Notes under the pieces: generated by a model | The model's database searches: none | Told to the model about the DNA's origin: nothing | What the model saw: only the letters and a program-made list of their open reading frames with translations | Translations under genes and position numbers: made by a program | Assembly (NCBI GenBank): GCA_034696485.1 | Contig: JAQIWT010000829.1 | Coordinates: forward strand, 1-14,715 | Direction: 5' to 3' | DNA from: Isohypsibius dastychi | Lineage: Eukaryota > Tardigrada > Eutardigrada > Parachela > Isohypsibiidae | DNA: 14,715 nt | Part shown: one piece after another, positions 8,894 to 14,715 of the stretch | How positions within the stretch are numbered: position 1 is the first letter of the stretch | Layout of the letters: every line of letters begins with the position of its first letter

Positions 8894-9509
8894 GTTTTCA
8901 TCTACTGTAATGTTTATAAGTGCCTTCTCATGTTTAGTATAAGTACACCAGTTTACCAACAAGCAATGACGTCATTTGTATTTAGAAAGAACGACCTGAC
9001 TTTATGGTGAATGACGCCGTTTCAACTGACATCGCAACTGGACTGGCATGACCTTAATATTTCTTCTTTTCAAGTTTCACCACCAAAGACTATCTGATCA
9101 TGGTTCGCTGGAAAGGTCATTGCATTCCGACTGACATGTAATACGTAGTAAGCCACTCAGTTGACAAACTTTTGACACTCACTGTCCGCCCAGCAGCAAA
9201 GCGTCAAACAACATTTCTACTCCACAATCGGCCACAAACTATTATTTTATCATCAATTTCTCTCAAAAACCGGTTCTTAACCGAAAAAATTAACGTTTGG
9301 CAAATACAGACAAAAATGAATCGCACAGTTTGGATTTTCGAATAAAACTGGAATAAGAGCGGATTAAAAATACAACCGAATCTTCGGAAACAACAACCTA
9401 CTAGTCACAGCAGGTCGAACAAAAAATACGCAAATCGGACGGCAAAATAAGCCTCAGCTGTAAACTCAACCAAAAAAGAAACGTCGACAAAAGGGGCTAG
9501 AAAGACGAA
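8894..9509. other. 5' side of the protease homologue and 3' side of the coiled-coil gene; no gene
   Basis: Contains no supported open frame. It should hold the promoter of the minus-strand protease homologue and the 3' untranslated region of the coiled-coil gene. The only clear motif is a perfect TGACGTCA (8967-8974). No canonical AATAAA for the coiled-coil gene was found on the minus strand; an A/T-rich GATAAAATAATAG near 9240-9252 is the closest. Confidence 0.6.
8967..8974. promoter_or_regulatory. CRE/ATF palindrome TGACGTCA
   Basis: A perfect eight-base CREB/ATF-type palindrome 74 bases upstream of the protease-homologue start codon, where a promoter or 5' leader is expected. This is a sequence match only. 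Confidence 0.3.
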
Positions 9510-12500
9510 CTACGAGTTGGCTCCACTACGCGAATAGTGATGAGTTGTTGGCGGGGGTAATGCTGAACTATTCCCATATGAATTCGTATTCGTTGGTCCA
9601 AACACTGGCATCCCCGTCATAATACTACCAACCTACAAACAAAGAGTTCTACTTTACATGATCAGCAATGAGAACAAATCAATCGACCCTTTGAGATGCA
9701 TCATTTGAAGACTGCTGCTGTTGTTGCGACATGAGGGAATGCGGTGAAGGGGCATTATTAGCAGTATTGTTATTAGGTGGCATCTGCGTTCTGACCATCA
9801 TCTGAGGTCCCATCATCCCATTAACTGCTGCATACTGACGATATAGCGCTTCCGCCGAGCCAGCTCCAGCGCCCCGCATCTGATTCTCAATCATCGCACG
9901 AAGGTAATCTGTTGAAGTATAAATCATGATACTCTACGAGTTCAGAATACAATTCTTCCTAAAACCTTGATTGGCAGGATTGAGCGTCTGAAGATGTTGA
10001 GCCATGAGAGCTTGTTGTTGTTGCGGTGTAAGAGCTTGCAAATGTTCCGGCTTCTGTTGAAGGAGTGCGGGATTAATGAGCTGACCAGCCTGACCTCCAA
10101 CCATATTTGGCATAACCATCAATACTTGATTCCCCATTCCAGGCATGGCATATGGTGATGCTATTGCATATGGTAATCCCATTCCTTGGCTTTGACTTGT
10201 CATTTGATGACCGGCATTTGAGACCATACCACCTTGAGCTTTATTGGGTGATTTTACACCCGATGAACCTGCAACAAACAAAACAATCATGGTCTTACGT
10301 AGAAAAGCGGTAAATATATTCTGACTCTTAAAGGCAACAACTATATTCTTCATTCGGGGTGTGTTTTTTTATTTCCGATACTTCCGGAGAAAGTCAGACT
10401 GTTCCCGATAAGGAGATCGAAAAATACGACGGTGAGGAGGTTGACATGCCTCAGTAGGATTAAAACGATTATATCGGTCAAGTGTAGCTCTATCCATTCT
10501 ATGACGTTCTCGTTTAACGCGTACGGGAGATTTTCCAGTACGATGATGCTTACGGGGTGATTGAGATGAGGATGACATTTGATGGGAATCATTTGGTGGG
10601 GCTAGATGGCTGCGGTACATCTTTGGATTGACTTGACCAGGACCGGGACCAGGGCCGGGTGGCGGATTACGGTTGTAGTTCATATCGTTGCAATTCCGTG
10701 ATTGCTGATGATGGTGCTGGCCGATAGCTGGATTTGGTGAAATGCTTCGCTGACGCTTTGACGAAGTCTGCCAATATGCACCGACATTAATAATTTCAAA
10801 TACGAAGAAATCATCATTGTACAAAGGTCACTGATATGAGACCCGGATAACTTGGCAAAACCATTACGGGACAACTACTTCGCAACTGCATTAAGAGAGC
10901 TAGATGTTCAAGCTGACTTCTATCGTCTCATACTAAAAAACATGCTAGACTTATCTTTCGAAGCTATGATATGAACAGAATTGACCAACCGCAAAACCCA
11001 CCGAACTCTGCATATCAAGATGAGAAGAACTTTGGTGTCCAACGGAATTATTCGTTGGCATTCCCATGTGCTGATAATTCATTATGCGCGGTCTCTGCAT
11101 CGACGGATCTACGAAGGAAGACAATTTAACCAAATGCGATAAAACTTACTCAGGAAAACTGAGAAAAGTTCTACATCGACGACTATTAAAGAAAGAGCAG
11201 GCCTGCCCCTAGCTGAACAAAATAAAGGGTGTGGTTCAGTTAAATAACGCATATACTTAATAACTTTATTCCTCGCCATATGCGAGAAAAGCTAAATCAA
11301 AAAAACCGTCTTTATAATCAAGATAAAGATTTTTCCATGCTGAAATTCAGCAATTTTAAGAATCAAACCCTGGATCTTGTTTTCCGTGACACGGATTAAC
11401 TCTAAATTAGGAATTAAAACGATATAAGAAGCGAAATCGTTACCGGAATTCGAATCATTATTAAATACCAAAAACGTACACGTTTTCTTCTGAAGAAGAA
11501 CTTACCACGTGCTCCAAAAAGGGTGTATAACTTACTTGTCTGAGAAATGAGCATGCTGGCATTTGGATAGGAATGCTGTTGCTGTTGTTGGGGTGGATGG
11601 TTATTATTGCCCATATCTCGTCCTCGTTCGCGAAGACCTTGCTGTTGTCTCTTTATGGCTTCTTCGGCATTCTTTTTCTGCTTCAGCAACGCGTAAAACT
11701 TCTGCCGTCTTCCTTTTTCCAACTCCAGGGTTTCCGAGAGCGTATTTATCTAATGGGATGATTAATAATTAGCGCCGATTTTTTTAGTATTTTCACTTCC
11801 GGTCGAACCGAAATTCTCTATCAAAAGAACTCTAATTTGAAAACAGTTCGTACATTAAGAAAGTTGATTCAGAAGACGCTCTTCTGTACAGAAACTAAAA
11901 AAAGCCTATGATAAGGAAACAAAATTTTAAACGAGAAATAACTTACCTTGCTCTGCAAATCATTGGCATCTCGATCTCTGGCCAACTTTTTCCTCTCCTC
12001 TTCTTTTCGCAGAATCTGTTTTGCAACACTCAGCTTCTCTCGTTCACGACTGGCGTTAATTCGATCTTTTATCTTCTCAAACACTTCCTGTTGGATACTC
12101 GATCTAAACGTCCCCAATACAGTCTCGTTGCTTTGAACATGGTGCATCATGGAGAATTCCGTGTGCTTGATCAAATTATCCACTCCATAACCTCCTCCAA
12201 ACAAATCAACCTGCTCAGAAATAAAAAAATGATTTCAAAAGCAGCAAATATGTCGAAACGCGTACTCTCACCTGAACTGCCAGTGCATTTCCTGGGGATG
12301 AATCTTCCTCATAGTATGTGTCTTTCCCAACTGGATTTCTCATGCTGACAGGTAAAAGATGGGGATGACGAGAGGCTGTCTTTTGAGCTTCCCATGTTCT
12401 TTGTTGTTGTGCTGCGTATGTTTGGCTAGATTGCCCAGAAACTGAAAGACATATACATGTATCGTTTTTCAACTCGTCCATACAGATCCGAGTTAATGGG

Positions 12501-12732
12501 CAAGATTTGATACCTGGCGGAACTGTTCCTGGCATTTCAACGTCGACTTCTCCGGGGTCCCCATCGTTCTTCTCCATTCCATGGCCGTTGTCCCCGTTCA
12601 ATTCTAAAATTTACAAAATAAATTGATGAAGCAGACTCTGAAAGATTTTGCGAATTTTGGTGCGAGGCGGAATCAAGAAAGATCCAACGTGAAACGGTAT
12701 CAAATCATCTCACCTCCTTTTCGATTAAACAT
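9510..12732 (-). CDS. Coiled-coil, Q/M-rich probable nuclear protein (GPS2-like at best), ten exons
   Basis: I do not recognise this protein with confidence. Exons on the minus strand are 12732-12714, 12603-12514, 12441-12272, 12210-11947, 11749-11536, 11108-11002, 10767-10428, 10268-9966, 9908-9688 and 9632-9510, giving 616 residues with all nine junctions in phase. Residues 1-93 are acidic then mixed. About 120-235 is a charged coiled coil (REREKLSVAKQILRKEEERK, later EKGRRQKFYALLKQ). It is followed by a Q run, His/Pro/Ser-rich sequence, basic segments with SP sites (KRQRSISPNP, KRERHR) and a Met/Gln/Pro-rich C terminus. The coiled coil followed by a Q/P-rich tail resembles the layout of GPS2, a subunit of the NCoR/SMRT corepressor, but the match is weak. 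The basic SP segments suggest a nuclear transcription or RNA factor. Exon 7 may alternatively read to a stop at 10369. Confidence 0.72.
10368..10373 (-). terminator. AATAAA overlapping an in-frame stop in exon 7 of the coiled-coil gene
   Basis: If the exon 7 donor at 10427 is not used, the frame continues through an RSPYREQ segment to KYRK and a TAA at 10371-10369, which lies inside AATAAA (10373-10368). This would give a shorter protein lacking the Met/Gln-rich tail. The alternative end is seen in the sequence; its use is inference. Confidence 0.35.
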
Positions 12733-13470
12733 GGGAGATGTTCAATCCCAGTTCAGGAATCAGCCCAATGCCGAAGATGAGAGTCCTCCACAATAACAAA
12801 TACCTCGACAAAGTGCGAGACTAGGAAGCTAGCATAACTCGAGCGAACGCGAAACGGCAAAATAATCAAATCGACGAGATCAAAACACTGGCCGCTGTTC
12901 GTGGGGTGGTAGATGGCTCATTCGATAGATCGACCTTTATCAAGCAGTTTCTCAATTCTGTTTCCGGATCGCATCAAAAAGTGCAGCTAGGAAAGTGATG
13001 TATGCAGAGCGAAGAGCCAAATGAGCTGTTTTTGTTGTTCGAAATCCAAATCCAAGATGCGTACGATTACGGAGAGCGTACGATCGTCGTGACTGTACCA
13101 ACCCCCACCCCTATTTCCCTACCTCTCACGTCAGATTTTATCAGAACTTACTTATCGTTTTGCCGTAGACGAAATTATAAATTTTTCACTGGTTTTTCAC
13201 AAGAAAACGAATAACATCACACCACTGTCCAATTTATTTTCGTCTAAATATCGAACAAAAACGTTTTTTTGGTGAAAATTCATTCCCCCACCAACATTCA
13301 ACTACATCCACATATGTTATTTGAGCTCCGTAGAAAACAAGTTTTACGACCAAAGGTGAATAAAAAAAGTAAAAAGCTGGCGGGAGAATAACGAAAGAAG
13401 TGTGTTACAGAAAAACAGATTCATCGGTTCCAGAAGAAGAAAAACCGCGAACAGCATCTTAGCAAACTAT
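12733..13470. other. Spacer between KLHDC3-like and coiled-coil genes
   Basis: Both flanking genes run on the minus strand, so this holds the 3' end of the kelch gene and the promoter of the coiled-coil gene. A minus-strand AATAAA (13238-13233) lies 233 bases past the kelch stop codon. A GCGTACGAT 9-mer occurs twice about 20 bases apart near 13059-13085. No coding sequence is supported. Confidence 0.6.
13233..13238 (-). terminator. Poly(A) signal AATAAA for the KLHDC3-like gene
   Basis: Canonical hexamer on the minus strand in A/T-rich sequence, giving a 3' untranslated region of about 0.25 kb. Confidence 0.5.
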
Positions 13471-14711
13471 TCAGCCAGAATGATTAGCTAGTCGAAGTTT
13501 TTGTTGTTTGGCGATATTGTTAGGATGAGTGTTGATGAGCAAATCCAGCTTAATACTAACGGGAAGATGATAAAGTGGCAGGTTGTAGCGCAGGACGGCA
13601 TTTCGAGCTAAACTGGTCAATCTTGGCAGGAATTCCATCACAAATAGATCATCATGATCATATAATCCGCTATCATTTGTTGTGGTTAGAACAAGTTGAG
13701 GAGAAGTTCCGCCAAACATGAAAAGGCGATCACTGCAAACGCAACAGGCCATTCGACGACGGACGTTCGGAATGAAGGGACTCGTCGAGAACGCTGTGAA
13801 ATCAAAAATCAGTTTAGAAAAATTCCGTATTCACATCCTTGAAATGTTAATTTGAAAAACTGTAATCTTCGAGAAGAAGCAAGAATCTGATGACGTACTT
13901 ATTTCGCTCCAGATCAGAGTTTGTGGATCAAATGTCCACAAGTCGCCATAATGGTCCTTCCCATTGAATCCCCCAAAAATGAACATTTTGCCATTGTGAA
14001 CAAACGAAGCATGGGATCTTCTGGCGGGTGGAGCGGATGAAGTGGGCAAGTTGATCCAGTGTCGCGTTAGGACATTAAAAACATACAGGCAATTCTCATA
14101 TTTCTCATGTCCGGTATGGAGACCGTCTGGGTCGAGATCACCTCTTCCGCCCCATAGAAATAAGTAATCTCCAATCGATTGCATTGTGGCGAAATCACGG
14201 GGCATTGGCAAATCGGCTTGCGGGAGAATGTGGGACCAAGTATGGGAAGGAATGTGGAATGCGAAGAGGTCACATGAGAACCGATCACCAATCTCCTCAA
14301 AACCACCTGGAATAAATATTATTTTAACAACGAATTAATCCAAAGAGATGAGTTGGAAATCCTCACCGAAAATAAACATCGTATCATTCAGAATAGTGGC
14401 CGCATGTCCATCTCTACGCTCTGGAAGCCATCCATGAACACGAGGTCGAGACCATCGGGCTTGATCGACATCATAGGAATACAGAGTATTACATGCACCG
14501 CTACTATCATTTCTCCCTCCCCAAACATAAACTTGACGATTCCAAATCACAGCAGAATGTCCATATCGATGAAAAGGCACATCCGAAACGTTGGCATCTT
14601 CCGAGAATCCACCAGGTGCTGGGAGAGCGCGCCAACGAAGTGTCTCCGTATCCAGGACACAAATCTCCATTGGACTGTTCTTGTCGAAATCTTCTCCCGA
14701 ACAATAACCAC
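13471..14711 (-). CDS. KLHDC3: KLHDC3-like kelch-repeat protein, C-terminal part
   Basis: Kelch beta-propeller protein. In mammals KLHDC3 is a substrate receptor of a CUL2 E3 ligase that recognises C-terminal degrons; the same role here is by homology. Exons on the minus strand are 14711-14367, 14306-13899 and 13793-13471, in phase. Kelch landmarks run in order: GGYCSGEDF, RYGHSAVIWN...VYVWGGRND, RDGHAATI...MFIFGG, RDFATM...LFLWGGRGD, RRSHASFVH...MFIFGGFNG, RRRMACC...LFMFGGTSP, then the family's C-terminal tail (DLFVMEFLPRL, AVLRYNL). Human KLHDC3 starts about 30-35 residues before the GGYCSGED block, so only the first short part is missing beyond the window. ATAG at 14715-14712 is read as the end of an intron, because that split (FG then GG) is the same as the one at the next junction. 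Confidence 0.92.
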
Positions 14712-14715
14712 CTAT

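Noticed and set aside
8894-8962. Upstream ATG extending the protease homologue by 23 residues
   Set aside because: The hydrophobic signal peptide directly follows the ATG at 8893; the upstream part is polar and would bury it.
1-14715. CRISPR arrays, bacterial operons, rRNA or tRNA genes
   Set aside because: No spaced direct repeats, no tRNA-like box sequences and no rRNA segments were seen; gene structure is plainly that of an intron-bearing eukaryote.

Overview
This is a piece of a compact animal genome. The genes are split by many short introns, mostly 49-200 bp, with GT-AG ends, and the families are animal ones: astacin metalloprotease, BMP2/4-type TGF-beta ligand, trypsin-fold protease homologue and kelch-repeat KLHDC3. 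A BMP2/4 (Dpp) ligand together with an expressed-looking pseudo-protease fits a small-genome invertebrate, possibly an ecdysozoan. I cannot fix the phylum from the sequence. All exon models were built by hand from reading frame, splice-site phase and family motifs.

Layout from left to right: (1) minus strand, 1-1907: a 13-exon astacin metalloprotease whose reading frame runs through an in-phase intron into a C-type lectin-like domain that is cut off at the window start. (2) 1908-4794: about 2.9 kb with no gene I can support, presumably the shared upstream region of the divergent astacin and BMP genes. (3) plus strand, 4795-6484: a complete three-exon BMP2/4 (decapentaplegic-type) ligand gene, 447 residues. 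(4) 6485-7046: the convergent 3' gap, which holds a striking 48-bp-arm inverted repeat. (5) minus strand, 7047-8893: a three-exon secreted serine protease homologue of 573 residues. It has a long Gln/Asn/Pro/Tyr-rich N-terminal region, and its catalytic His and Ser are replaced. (6) 8894-9509: 5' side of that gene, with a perfect TGACGTCA. (7) minus strand, 9510-12732: a ten-exon gene for a 616-residue coiled-coil, Q/M-rich, probably nuclear protein, loosely like the GPS2 corepressor subunit, with a possible alternative early 3' end. (8) 12733-13470: spacer. (9) minus strand, 13471-14711 and beyond: the C-terminal three exons of a KLHDC3-like kelch protein.

There is no operon logic here. The genes are neighbours in a gene-dense region, and three proteins (astacin-lectin, BMP, protease homologue) are secreted. 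The most interesting items are the astacin/C-type-lectin fusion with a Leu in its Met-turn, the catalytically dead Q-rich protease homologue, the fold-back repeat between two convergent 3' ends, a six-residue insertion in the BMP domain, and a stop codon overlapping AATAAA in the middle of the coiled-coil gene. None of this proves a new system. The fusion protein and the pseudo-protease are the best candidates for novelty.
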